From positions 1-64,000 of the forward strand of contig NZ_OAOF01000015.1 in NCBI RefSeq assembly GCF_900205965.1: a DNA stretch of 64,000 nt. Reading direction: 5' to 3'. Positions 34,961 through 43,323 of this stretch are shown one piece after another (position 1 is the first letter of the stretch; each line of letters begins with the position of its first letter). The notes beneath the pieces are model-generated. The model did no database searches. It was not told where the DNA came from and was given only the letters and a program-made list of their open reading frames with translations. The DNA is from Lacrimispora amygdalina (lineage in GTDB: Bacteria > Bacillota > Clostridia > Lachnospirales > Lachnospiraceae). A program made the translations under genes and the position numbers.

Positions 34961-35668
34961 ATGCGGAGAAATTCAGATAAAATGTCGAATATTGATGCGT
35001 TACCTATGGCCATAGCACAAAAGGTAAAAACGATGATCATACAAAGGGAGATGAAACCGGGAGACCGGCTGCCAACGGAAAAGGAGCTGGCAGAGCTGTT
35101 TGAGGTAAGCCGGTCTACTTTAAGAGAGGCTATGAAGTTTTTACGGGCAGAAAATGTTGTAATTATCCGCCAGGGAAGCGGAACCTTTATCAGTGCAGGA
35201 ACAGGTATAGGAGAGGATCCTCTTGGATTGCATTTTACCAACCAGAAATATCTGATTCAAAATCTCTTTGAGACCCGTATGCTGATTGAGCCTCAAATCA
35301 CCGGTCTGGCTGTGCAGAGGGCAACTCATCAGGATATTAGAAATCTGGAGAGGATTGTTAAGGAAATGGAACAGATCGAAATTAACGGCACTTCTACTGC
35401 TGAAATGGATGTTCAATTCCATACAGCGGTTGCAGAATGCACGCATAATGAAGTGCTCATCCGGGTGGTCCCTATTATTAATGAGTCCATCCGGCGCAGC
35501 CACCTGGAAACCCAATATGACCTGGAGAGCTTTAAAAGGGCAAAACGAAGCCACAGGGATATTTATAAAGCAATTGCCGACGGCAACTTTATGGAAGCCA
35601 AATTTCTGGCTGAGAGGCATGTATGGGAAACGTTAACTGATGTAAGGGAAGGGGAAAAATACGAATGA
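34961..35668 (+). CDS. GntR family regulator, FadR subfamily
   Basis: A 235-residue regulator. The N-terminal winged helix-turn-helix reads PGDRLPTEKELAELFEVSRSTLREAMKFL with the wing RQGSGTFI. The C-terminal all-helical FCD domain, which binds small acids or sugar derivatives, carries metal/ligand histidines (FHTAVAECTHN; ERHVWETL). The ATG at 34961 behind AAAGGAG is preferred over an upstream GTG. Its end overlaps the binding-protein gene by 4 bases, so it is encoded within, and probably regulates, the operon that follows. Confidence 0.92.
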   Translation: MRRNSDKMSNIDALPMAIAQKVKTMIIQREMKPGDRLPTEKELAELFEVSRSTLREAMKFLRAENVVIIRQGSGTFISAGTGIGEDPLGLHFTNQKYLIQNLFETRMLIEPQITGLAVQRATHQDIRNLERIVKEMEQIEINGTSTAEMDVQFHTAVAECTHNEVLIRVVPIINESIRRSHLETQYDLESFKRAKRSHRDIYKAIADGNFMEAKFLAERHVWETLTDVREGEKYE

Positions 35669-37020
35669 AAAAACAATTATTTGGAAAGAGAACAATGGCA
35701 GTTATCACGGCGGCTCTTATGGCAGCAGGAGGTATGACAGGCTGTTCTTCGGGAAACAAAGAGACAACAGCTGAGGTGACAGAAACAACATCAGCTGCAG
35801 CTGCAGCTGTCACAGTGGCCTCTGAGTCAAAGGAGGAGCAGACAACTGCCGATGAAATCAAACCGTGTGAAATCAAATTCCGCTACTGGGCTGATAATAC
35901 TGATTATTCCCAGCTTATGCAGGATATCATTAAGAAGTTTAATGCTGAAAACGGAAAAGGTATTACTGTTATCGGTGAAGAGAGTCCGTGGGATGGCGGT
36001 GCTTATTCGGAAAATCTGTTTAATTCGAAGATGGGAGGCGGAGATGTGGACTGTGCAGCCTGGAAGCTAACATCTACACCATTATTTGTAAATAACGGTC
36101 TTTTGGCTGACTTAACACCGATGATTGATGCCTGGGACAAAAAGTCTGAAATTGATGATAATATTTACAACATTATGGTAGAGGCTGGAGATATGCAGCG
36201 GATCTATGTAATGCCATGGAATATTCAGGTTCTGTATGTATATTACAGACCATCAATCTTTAAAAAAGCAGGAATCCAGGTGCCGAAAACCTATGAAGAA
36301 TTTTTAGAGGCAATTGAAAAGTGCACCATGGATACCAATGGAGACGGAAAGACGGATGTATACGGCTTTGCTATGAGAGGTGCAAAGGGAGGCCAGGAGC
36401 CATGGGGAAGCTTTATCTATGGACGGGGCGGAAGCTTTGAAGATCTGACCACACCTGAGGCCGTACAGGGCATGCAGGATTTCATTGATATTTATCAGAA
36501 AGGCTATGTACCTCCTACAGCTACCAGTGATGGATTTAGCGAAATTATCGCTAATTTTCAGTCAGGACTTGCTGCAATGACAATTCATCATACAGGCTCA
36601 AGTAAAGATATGGAAAAGCTATTTGGAGATGATGTTTCTGCTTTTCCATTTCCGAAAGGAAAGGGACAGTGGACATCAATGGGTGATACGGAAACAGTCA
36701 TATTTGAATCTTGTGAGAATAAAAAAGCCGCATTTGAATGGGTTTCCTATCTGGCAGCAGGGGAAGGTCAGAAAATGTGGTGTGAGGGAACCGGAAATGT
36801 TCCTGTAAGCAAGAGCGTACAAGAGTCTGATTTCTTCCAGAACGACCGTTTTATGAAAGCATCCATTAACGGACAGAAGTTTGCAGGTATCGTTCCTATT
36901 CTTGATACGACAACGGAATGGATTTCTGATCTATGGCCCAACACCGTATCTCAGGCACTGACTGGAAGTATTACTGCAAAACAGTGTATGCAGACCTTAC
37001 AGGATGGACTTTATAAATAA
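35665..37020 (+). CDS. sugar ABC transporter binding lipoprotein, family 1
   Basis: A 451-residue lipoprotein with the lipobox GMTGC (Cys27) and an Ala/Thr/Glu-rich linker. The mature part resembles family 1 solute-binding proteins (MalE/UgpB type), with the family segment FRYWADNTDYSQLMQDIIKKF near residue 71 (quoted in part: FRYWADNTDYS) and a C-terminal KQCMQTLQDGL. It captures a mono- or oligosaccharide for the two permeases downstream. Its start overlaps gntR. Confidence 0.92.
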   Translation: MKKQLFGKRTMAVITAALMAAGGMTGCSSGNKETTAEVTETTSAAAAAVTVASESKEEQTTADEIKPCEIKFRYWADNTDYSQLMQDIIKKFNAENGKGITVIGEESPWDGGAYSENLFNSKMGGGDVDCAAWKLTSTPLFVNNGLLADLTPMIDAWDKKSEIDDNIYNIMVEAGDMQRIYVMPWNIQVLYVYYRPSIFKKAGIQVPKTYEEFLEAIEKCTMDTNGDGKTDVYGFAMRGAKGGQEPWGSFIYGRGGSFEDLTTPEAVQGMQDFIDIYQKGYVPPTATSDGFSEIIANFQSGLAAMTIHHTGSSKDMEKLFGDDVSAFPFPKGKGQWTSMGDTETVIFESCENKKAAFEWVSYLAAGEGQKMWCEGTGNVPVSKSVQESDFFQNDRFMKASINGQKFAGIVPILDTTTEWISDLWPNTVSQALTGSITAKQCMQTLQDGLYK

Positions 37021-37034
37021 GAAATTTATATGCA

Positions 37035-37055
37035 GGGCTGCTGTTTATGCAGCCC
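37035..37055 (+). other. intergenic stem-loop after the binding-protein gene
   Basis: A perfect 7-bp stem, GGGCTGC and GCAGCCC, with a 7-base loop, lacks a T run. Hairpins at this place commonly protect the upstream mRNA, so that binding protein is made in excess over permeases. Confidence 0.55.
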
Positions 37056-37078
37056 ATCCGTTGGGAGGGAAAATACGA

Positions 37079-37951
37079 ATGGTTAAGAAACGGACGATAT
37101 GGCCGTATGTATTAGTGGCTCCGGCTGTGCTGATTATACTGTGCGTGGTATTTATACCGGTTTTTAATGCAATTATTATGAGTTTTCAGAACTATGATCT
37201 TAGAAGACCAAAGGAGATTGCATTTAACGGAATTTCCAATTATATAGCGGCATGCAGGGATCCGCTTTTTAAGGGGGCTTTGTTTCGGACCATAGTCTGG
37301 GTGATATGCGGCGTTGGCTTTCAGTTCCTGCTGGGGTTTATTCTGGCACTTTTATTAAATAAGGAATTTGCAGGGCGGGGAGTAATAAGGGCGGTCAGCA
37401 TGATTCCCTGGGTGACACCGGGGGTTTTGATCGGGTTAATGTGGAGATGGATTTATGATGGTAACTTTGGGGTATTAAACGACCTTTTGTTAAAAATCCA
37501 TATAATTACCGATAAAGTACCATTTCTTTCTCAGGTAACCACTGCGTTTCCAAGTATTATTGTGACGATTGTCTGGCAGGGGATCCCGTTTTTTTCACTT
37601 ATGCTTCTGGCCGCTTTGCAAGGGGTATCCGCTGAGATTTATGAGGCGGCTGACATTGATGGGGCATCTTTCCTGCAGAAATTATTTTATATAACAATAC
37701 CATCGATTAAAAATACAATTTTTGTTACGGTGCTGCTTCGCGTGATTTGGGTTGCAAACTCCGTTGACGTAATTTTTAACATGACAGAAGGCGGTCCGGC
37801 TTATTCTACCCAGACCCTCAGTGTCTATATTTTCAATAAGGGAAATGCATTGAATCTGGGTTATGCATCCGCTATGGCGTTATTACTGGCAGTACTACTG
37901 TTATTTGCAGCAGTTCCGTATTTGAGATTGAATTTTAAGGAGGAGGGATAA
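37079..37951 (+). CDS. sugar ABC transporter permease, MalF/UgpA type
   Basis: A 290-residue permease with six predicted helices and the EAA loop IYEAADIDGASFLQKLFYITIPS. The ATG at 37079 follows GGGAGGG; the longer frame reads back through the stem-loop. It pairs with the next permease (2 bases apart). No ATPase gene is in the operon, so a shared MsmK-like ATPase is inferred. Confidence 0.93.
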   Translation: MVKKRTIWPYVLVAPAVLIILCVVFIPVFNAIIMSFQNYDLRRPKEIAFNGISNYIAACRDPLFKGALFRTIVWVICGVGFQFLLGFILALLLNKEFAGRGVIRAVSMIPWVTPGVLIGLMWRWIYDGNFGVLNDLLLKIHIITDKVPFLSQVTTAFPSIIVTIVWQGIPFFSLMLLAALQGVSAEIYEAADIDGASFLQKLFYITIPSIKNTIFVTVLLRVIWVANSVDVIFNMTEGGPAYSTQTLSVYIFNKGNALNLGYASAMALLLAVLLLFAAVPYLRLNFKEEG

Positions 37952-37953
37952 GA

Positions 37954-38790
37954 ATGAGGAAGCAAGTTGATATAAAACAGATTGTGTGTGTGTATCTTCC
38001 GCTGGTATTTATACTGCTTTTTCTTTTGTTTCCCTTTTATTGGACGTTTATTACTTCAGTAAAACCAGAGGAAGAACTTTATGGAATGGTTGTTACATAC
38101 TGGCCTGAATCAATTACGTTTGGGTCCTACAGCAAGCTTTTTACAACTACGGTTAATTTTCTTGCAGCTATCAAAAATAGTTTTATTGTAGCTGCCCTGA
38201 CGACACTGGTATCTTTGACTGCATCCACTCTTGCGGCATATGCATTTTCCAGATACCGGTTCACAGGAAGAAAGATTCTAATGTGTACCTTCCTCTGCAA
38301 TAATATGTTCCCTACGGTATTGCTGTTGATTCCGTTATATTCCATTATGCGTAAGCTGGGTCTGCTGTACACACACACCTCACTGGTATTATCTTATACC
38401 ACATTTACTATTCCGTTTTCCGTATGGCTTTTGCTGGGGTTTTTAAATGATCTTCCTATGTCTCTTGAGGAAGCTGCTCTGGTAGATGGCTGCAACAGGG
38501 GAGTAGCTTTTGTGAGGATCATTCTTCCGATTCTGGGTCCTTGTCTGGTTGCCACCGGTGTCTATATTTTTATGACATCATGGAATGAGTATACATTTGC
38601 TGTGATGTTTACCAATACAGAGACACGCACCATTCCGGTAGCATTAAAAAGTCTGATCGGACAGCTTGGTGTTCAATGGGATTTACTTACAGCAGGTGGA
38701 ATCATAACGATTATACCGGTATGTGTCATGTTCTTCTTCGCACAGAAACGATTGGTGGAAGGCTTAACGGCCGGAGCTGTAAAGGGCTAG
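37954..38790 (+). CDS. sugar ABC transporter permease, MalG/UgpE type
   Basis: A 278-residue permease with six helices and the EAA loop LEEAALVDGCNRGVAFVRIILP. The C-terminal FFFAQKRLVEGLTAGAVKG is typical of the MalG group. It completes the importer started by the two preceding genes. Confidence 0.93.
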   Translation: MRKQVDIKQIVCVYLPLVFILLFLLFPFYWTFITSVKPEEELYGMVVTYWPESITFGSYSKLFTTTVNFLAAIKNSFIVAALTTLVSLTASTLAAYAFSRYRFTGRKILMCTFLCNNMFPTVLLLIPLYSIMRKLGLLYTHTSLVLSYTTFTIPFSVWLLLGFLNDLPMSLEEAALVDGCNRGVAFVRIILPILGPCLVATGVYIFMTSWNEYTFAVMFTNTETRTIPVALKSLIGQLGVQWDLLTAGGIITIIPVCVMFFFAQKRLVEGLTAGAVKG

Positions 38791-38814
38791 GCTGATAATA
38801 AGGAGGAAAAAATT

Positions 38815-39615
38815 ATGAATTACGATTTGAAATCAAAAGAATTGCGGGCAGAGATTCTTAAGATGTTATTTGCCTGTCAGTCAGGGCATCCTGGAGGATC
38901 TTTATCCTGTGTAGAAATGCTTATGGCGCTCTATTATGACGTAATGAACATAGACCCTGAAAATCCTGATAACCCCGACAGGGACCGGCTCGTATTAAGC
39001 AAAGGTCATGCCTGCCCTGCATTATATGCAATTCTTGCAGATCTGGGATATTTCCCAAAGGAGGATCTGGCAGGACTAAGGCAGATTGGCAGCCACCTTC
39101 AGGGACATCCGGATTGTACAAAGACACCTGGGGTGGATATGAATACAGGATCTTTAGGCCAGGGGGCATCTCTTGCAATGGGAATGGCACTTGCAGCCAG
39201 ACACGCAGGGGCTTCCTATAAGGTTTATGCAGTTCTTGGTGACGGGGAATGCCAGGAAGGGCTGGTTTGGGAAGCGGCTATGGCTGCATCCCATTACAAG
39301 TTGGATAATCTAACATTTATGCTGGATTATAATAAGCTTCAGATTGATGGGAGCAATGAAGAAGTAATGAGTCTTGGAGACATCAGAAAGAAGTTTGATG
39401 CATTTGGGTTTGAGTGCATGGAGGTAGATGGTCATGATATCAGTGCTGTTATAAAGGCTCTGAAGACTCCGGTATCAGGCAGGCCGAAATTCATCTGCTG
39501 CAATACCATTAAGGGAAAAGGGGTCAGCTATATGGAAAATCAGTATAGCTGGCATGGAAGGCCAATGAATGCAGAAGAATTTGCCGTGGCAATGAAAGAA
39601 CAGGAGGCAGTTTAA
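38815..39615 (+). CDS. transketolase, N-terminal subunit (two-gene form)
   Basis: A 266-residue protein equal to the thiamine-diphosphate-binding half of transketolase. His in SGHPGGSLS, the KGHA segment and the ThDP/magnesium motif GDGECQEG...DYNKLQIDG are present. It works with the next gene, which starts right after its stop codon. A separate full-length transketolase is encoded at 58065, so this pair is a dedicated enzyme for the sugar handled by this operon. Confidence 0.93.
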   Translation: MNYDLKSKELRAEILKMLFACQSGHPGGSLSCVEMLMALYYDVMNIDPENPDNPDRDRLVLSKGHACPALYAILADLGYFPKEDLAGLRQIGSHLQGHPDCTKTPGVDMNTGSLGQGASLAMGMALAARHAGASYKVYAVLGDGECQEGLVWEAAMAASHYKLDNLTFMLDYNKLQIDGSNEEVMSLGDIRKKFDAFGFECMEVDGHDISAVIKALKTPVSGRPKFICCNTIKGKGVSYMENQYSWHGRPMNAEEFAVAMKEQEAV

Positions 39616-40542
39616 ATGGGAAAGTCACTGAGAGTTGCATATGGAGAATCCCTTGTAAAACTAGGGGCAGAAAATGAGAAAGTAGTGGTACTGGATGCGG
39701 ATTTGGCACATGCCACCCAGACCTGCATGTTTAAAGAGGAGTATCCTGACCGTTTCTTTAATATGGGAATTGCAGAAGGAAACATGATGTGTGCGGCCGC
39801 AAGCTTTGCAAGTACCGGATATATCCCCTTTGCAAGTACGTTTGCATTGTTTGGAGCAGGACGTGCCTATGAGCAGATACGCAATTCGATCTGTTATACC
39901 AATGCAAACGTAAAGTTCGCCTTCTCCCATTCCGGGCTGTCTGTAGGAGAGGACGGAGGAAGCCACCAGTCATTTGAGGACATTGCTCTTATGAGAGAGA
40001 TGCCTCACATGACGATCTTTGTTCCCTGTGATCCAAGTGAAACAGAAAAGGCAGTAATGGCTGCTGCAAAAATTAACGGTCCGGTATATATCCGTGTAGC
40101 CAGACCGGTTTGTGATGATATTACAACATCAGATACACCCTTCATTCCGGGCAAAGCAAATGTTATGAAGGAGGGAAATGATGTCTGTATTATATCCTGC
40201 GGTCTGATGATACATGAAGCACTGAAGGCCGCCAAGGAGCTTAATAAGGGTGGTATCCAAGCTTGTGTAGTGAACATGCATACCATTAAACCGATTGATA
40301 AGGATATTATTCTGAAAATGAATAAAACCTGTAAAGGCATTGTAACCCTGGAGGAGCATTCCGTGATCGGCGGTCTGGGTTCTGCGGTCGCAGAAGTTCT
40401 GGCGGGTCATGGGGGAGCTAAATTTGCAATCATGGGAATTCAGGATAAGTTTGGAAAGTCAGGGAAACCGGATCAGCTTTTTGAAGCTTACGGTCTGACG
40501 GCAGCACATGTAGTAAAAACCTGCACAGAGATGTTAAAATAA
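39616..40542 (+). CDS. transketolase, C-terminal subunit (two-gene form)
   Basis: A 308-residue protein with the pyrimidine-binding and C-terminal transketolase domains. It shows DADLAHATQT, NMGIAEGNMMCAAASFA with the catalytic Glu, and SHSGLSVGEDGGSHQSFEDI. It starts immediately after the N-terminal subunit, as expected for a fixed 1:1 complex. Confidence 0.93.
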   Translation: MGKSLRVAYGESLVKLGAENEKVVVLDADLAHATQTCMFKEEYPDRFFNMGIAEGNMMCAAASFASTGYIPFASTFALFGAGRAYEQIRNSICYTNANVKFAFSHSGLSVGEDGGSHQSFEDIALMREMPHMTIFVPCDPSETEKAVMAAAKINGPVYIRVARPVCDDITTSDTPFIPGKANVMKEGNDVCIISCGLMIHEALKAAKELNKGGIQACVVNMHTIKPIDKDIILKMNKTCKGIVTLEEHSVIGGLGSAVAEVLAGHGGAKFAIMGIQDKFGKSGKPDQLFEAYGLTAAHVVKTCTEMLK

Positions 40543-40560
40543 AAGGAGAGTTACTTAAAA

Positions 40561-40956
40561 ATGAATATTACACAGTATGAATTTGCCGGAGAAGGCATGC
40601 AGCGGGTATATGAAAATAAGAAATGGACGGTTGGTATTAAAAACTGGAAACCAGCCAATGACATTACTGGTATTGACTGTCTGGAAAGGCATAATAAAAC
40701 GGATGAGCTCTTTGTGCTGACAGAAGGCGGCTGCACCCTTGTTTATGCTAATGAAACAGAAAACGGACTAAACTTCAGCGCTGTTAAAATGGTACCTGGA
40801 AAGGTATTTAACATACCGGCATCCTTATGGCATAATACGATAACTGGGAAAGATACAAAAATGATTTTAATAGAAGATTCAAATACTTCTATGGAGAACA
40901 GTGATATATTAAAGCTTGACAAAGACCAGATAGAAAATATCAGAAGTCTTGTATAG
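40561..40956 (+). CDS. small cupin-like protein of unknown function
   Basis: A 131-residue protein with a single cupin-like beta-barrel pattern. Candidate metal ligands are His and Glu in ERHNKTDELFVL and His in ASLWHN. No signal peptide or membrane segment. Small cupins of this type can be sugar isomerases, epimerases or binding proteins. Lying between a two-gene transketolase and a transaldolase, it may isomerise the operon's sugar; that is inference, and I do not recognise a named family. Confidence 0.7.
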   Translation: MNITQYEFAGEGMQRVYENKKWTVGIKNWKPANDITGIDCLERHNKTDELFVLTEGGCTLVYANETENGLNFSAVKMVPGKVFNIPASLWHNTITGKDTKMILIEDSNTSMENSDILKLDKDQIENIRSLV

Positions 40957-40972
40957 GGAAGAAGAGGATAAA

Positions 40973-41629
40973 ATGAAATTTTTTATTGATACAGCCAATG
41001 TGGAAGACATCAGAAAAGCTAATGACATGGGGATTATCTGCGGCGTTACAACCAACCCTTCCCTGATTGCGATGGAAGGAAGAGATTTTAAGGAGGTTAT
41101 AAAGGAAATTACAGCCATCGTTGACGGACCGGTCAGCGGAGAAGTTAAGGCAACAACGGCTGATGCAAATGGTATGATACGGGAAGGAAGAGAGATTGCT
41201 GCCCTTCACCCCAATATGGCAGTAAAAATTCCTATGACAACAGAAGGTTTAAAAGCAGTTAAGGTACTAAAAGCAGAAGGGATAAAGACCAATGTAACTC
41301 TGATATTTTCGGCACCCCAGGCCCTTTTAGCCGCGCGTGCAGGTGCGGCTTATGTATCACCGTTTATGGGACGCCTTGATGATATTTCCATGAAAGGAAT
41401 TGTTTTGATACGGGAAATTACCGATATTTTTAAAGCACACCATATAAAAACAGAAATTATTGCTGCCAGTATCCGCAACCCCATTCACGTAATTGATTGT
41501 GCAAAAGCAGGCGCCGATATTGCAACGGTTCCGTATAAGATCCTGGAACAAATGGTTAACCATCCGTTAACGGCGCAGGGAATTGCTAAATTTCAGGCTG
41601 ATTACAGAGCTGTATTCGGAGAATCATAA
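40973..41629 (+). CDS. transaldolase/fructose-6-phosphate aldolase family
   Basis: A 218-residue TIM-barrel aldolase of the short TalC/FsaA type. The Schiff-base Lys85 lies in MAVKIPMTTEG, with TTNPSL near residue 27 and TLIFS downstream. The ATG at 40973 gives the normal start FFIDTANVEDI. Sequence alone does not separate transaldolase from fructose-6-phosphate aldolase. It is the last gene of the operon, ahead of a terminator. Confidence 0.92.
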   Translation: MKFFIDTANVEDIRKANDMGIICGVTTNPSLIAMEGRDFKEVIKEITAIVDGPVSGEVKATTADANGMIREGREIAALHPNMAVKIPMTTEGLKAVKVLKAEGIKTNVTLIFSAPQALLAARAGAAYVSPFMGRLDDISMKGIVLIREITDIFKAHHIKTEIIAASIRNPIHVIDCAKAGADIATVPYKILEQMVNHPLTAQGIAKFQADYRAVFGES

Positions 41630-41640
41630 ATATAAAATAA

Positions 41641-41684
41641 GGGCTGCCAGATGCCGAAAAATCCGCTCATCTGGCAGCCCTTTT
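41641..41684. terminator. bidirectional terminator
   Basis: 13-bp arms GGGCTGCCAGATG and CATCTGGCAGCCC enclose 14 bases and are followed by TTTT. It closes the sugar operon and faces the convergent TSCPD gene. Confidence 0.88.
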
Positions 41685-41688
41685 CATA

Positions 41689-41937
41689 TTAATGACTTCC
41701 CTTATATTCCTTTAAAGCTTTGGATAACTGGTCAGGACAGGAGGTTGGACGGAATCCACATTTAATTCCTTCCAGACGGCGAATGGCTTCGTCTACTTCC
41801 ATACCTTCTACCAGTCTTGAGACTCCCTGGGTATTACCGGAGCAACCACCAACAAACTGTACATGAGCAACCTTACTGCCTTCTATTTCAAAGTTAATTT
41901 CCTGGGAACATACTCCGTGTGTTTTATATTTCATCAT
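41689..41937 (-). CDS. TSCPD domain-containing protein
   Basis: An 82-residue protein of the TIGR03905 type, named for its TSCPDQL motif near the C-terminus, with conserved cysteines in VCSQEI, GGCSGNTQG and IKCGF. The same domain ends B12-dependent ribonucleotide reductases. Its function as a stand-alone protein is not known. Two consecutive ATG codons (41937, 41934) follow GGAGG. Confidence 0.88.
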   Translation of the reverse strand: MMKYKTHGVCSQEINFEIEGSKVAHVQFVGGCSGNTQGVSRLVEGMEVDEAIRRLEGIKCGFRPTSCPDQLSKALKEYKGSH

Positions 41938-42019
41938 TGATACCTCCGTATAATCATAACACTTGTCTTATCTGGAACTTTAAAGAATTATAACGAATTC
42001 CAGGGGCAGTGTCAATAGA

Positions 42020-42916
42020 TCACAGTTCCTTTAGATAATCAAACAGTATATTGGATTTATCAAGTAACTGGGGATTTGTATTATTGGAGGACAATTTCGC
42101 AAAACCAATGGTAGTTTTAACTGAATTCCTGATTCTATAGTAGGTAAGTTGTGGAAACATTTGAAGATTAGCAAGCTGCCGGGGTAATATAGCACAGCCT
42201 CCTTTTTGAGACAAAAAAGACAAAAGCATCATATGCCTGGGAAATGTACCGGAGATACTGCCTGTATATCCGATATCGTATAGCTGTTTTTTAGTCAGCC
42301 TGTAAATATCAGACTCTTTGGCAATGGTATAAATATGATCAAATTTAAATCCGGTCAAATCAATTTCGCTGCCCTGCTCAAAAGGAAATACATTTTTGCT
42401 GCAGATTAGAACCATCTCATCTGTTACCAGAGGGATGACATCATATTCCGAATCTGTCAGTAAGTCAGTGCGGCAGATGGCTGCATCAACTTCCTGTTGA
42501 GTTAGCAGCTTGAGAAGATGCGTCTGGTCGTCTTCCACTATTTCTATGGAATAATTTCCAAACTTCTCCTGAAAATCAAGAAGCGTCTGCATAACTCCCG
42601 ATTCTGCAAGACATGGAATGGTTCCCACTGTTATGTGAGTAATATAACAGGCTGAACTAAACTTCTGTAATTTGTTTCTTAAATCCTGGGTGCACTGGCG
42701 TATGCTCAGTGCGTATTCCAGATAAATATTACCAGCTTCTGTAAGTTCCGCTTTTGTGTTGCTTCTGATAAACAGTACAATTCCAAGTTCGTTCTCAATT
42801 GCCTTGATATGTTTTGATAATGCTGACTGAGAGATGTAAATACTCTCTGCTGCTGATGAAAAGTTTTTGTATTTTGCCAATGCCAGGAAATCATCAATCC
42901 ATTTTGTCATAATCAT
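42020..42916 (-). CDS. LysR family transcriptional regulator
   Basis: A 298-residue regulator with an N-terminal winged helix-turn-helix (FSSAAESIYISQSALSKHIKAIENELG) and a two-lobed effector-binding domain. It diverges from the hydroxyarylic acid decarboxylase operon, and LysR regulators of such operons respond to the aromatic acid in characterised bacteria, so it is the likely activator. Starts at 42916 or 42910 are both possible; the second is better spaced from AAAGGGGG. Confidence 0.92.
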   Translation of the reverse strand: MIMTKWIDDFLALAKYKNFSSAAESIYISQSALSKHIKAIENELGIVLFIRSNTKAELTEAGNIYLEYALSIRQCTQDLRNKLQKFSSACYITHITVGTIPCLAESGVMQTLLDFQEKFGNYSIEIVEDDQTHLLKLLTQQEVDAAICRTDLLTDSEYDVIPLVTDEMVLICSKNVFPFEQGSEIDLTGFKFDHIYTIAKESDIYRLTKKQLYDIGYTGSISGTFPRHMMLLSFLSQKGGCAILPRQLANLQMFPQLTYYRIRNSVKTTIGFAKLSSNNTNPQLLDKSNILFDYLKEL

Positions 42917-42984
42917 TTAGCCCCCTTTAGTTACTGATAAATCGTAAAAATCCATTTTCAGATGTACGTTTTGTCATTAACACT

Positions 42985-43013
42985 ATTATAATACAGAATG
43001 ACGCGAAGGAAAA
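42985..43013 (-). promoter_or_regulatory. candidate promoter of the LysR gene
   Basis: On the minus strand TTTTCC (43013-43008), 17 bases, and a perfect TATAAT (42990-42985). The -35 box is weak. Confidence 0.45.
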
Positions 43014-43045
43014 TATGTTTATACTATTTTGTAATGACATTTTAG

Positions 43046-43078
43046 AATACTTATAAATATAAAAAATTTATAAGTATT
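43046..43078. promoter_or_regulatory. 33-base inverted repeat, candidate LysR operator
   Basis: Perfect 12-base arms, AATACTTATAAA and TTTATAAGTATT, enclose a 9-base AT spacer. It contains ATAC-N23-GTAT symmetry and lies between the divergent promoters. The rest of 42917-43323 holds only the two promoters and AT-rich sequence. Confidence 0.55.
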
Positions 43079-43221
43079 AACTATCATTTATTTGTATAAT
43101 CACTATAATTACGCATTTCTATATAACCATTCTAAAGTTTTATCATTTCTTTCAAGTCAAATTTGAAATGATTGGGAGTTTTCTGTTTCCATTTTGGAAT
43201 ATTACTGCGATTTTAATCGAA

Positions 43222-43250
43222 TTGCCATGAAAATTGTAAATGATTATAAT
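43222..43250 (+). promoter_or_regulatory. promoter of the decarboxylase operon
   Basis: TTGCCA (43222-43227), 17 bases, and TATAAT (43245-43250), giving a leader of about 67 bases. Confidence 0.75.
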
Positions 43251-43323
43251 TTTATTATGTTGGAAAAATAATCCAGCTTGTAACCGTATCAGCAGTTTAT
43301 GAAGAAGATCAGGAGGAAAATTT

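Noticed and set aside
35141..35620. 159-codon antisense frame inside the gntR gene
   Set aside because: It mirrors the well-supported GntR coding sequence on the other strand.
34961..41629. Sulfoquinovose (sulfo-transketolase or sulfo-transaldolase) operon
   Set aside because: The two-gene transketolase, transaldolase and cupin are suggestive, but no sulfolactaldehyde reductase, sulfosugar isomerase, sulfoquinovosidase or sulfonate exporter gene is present.
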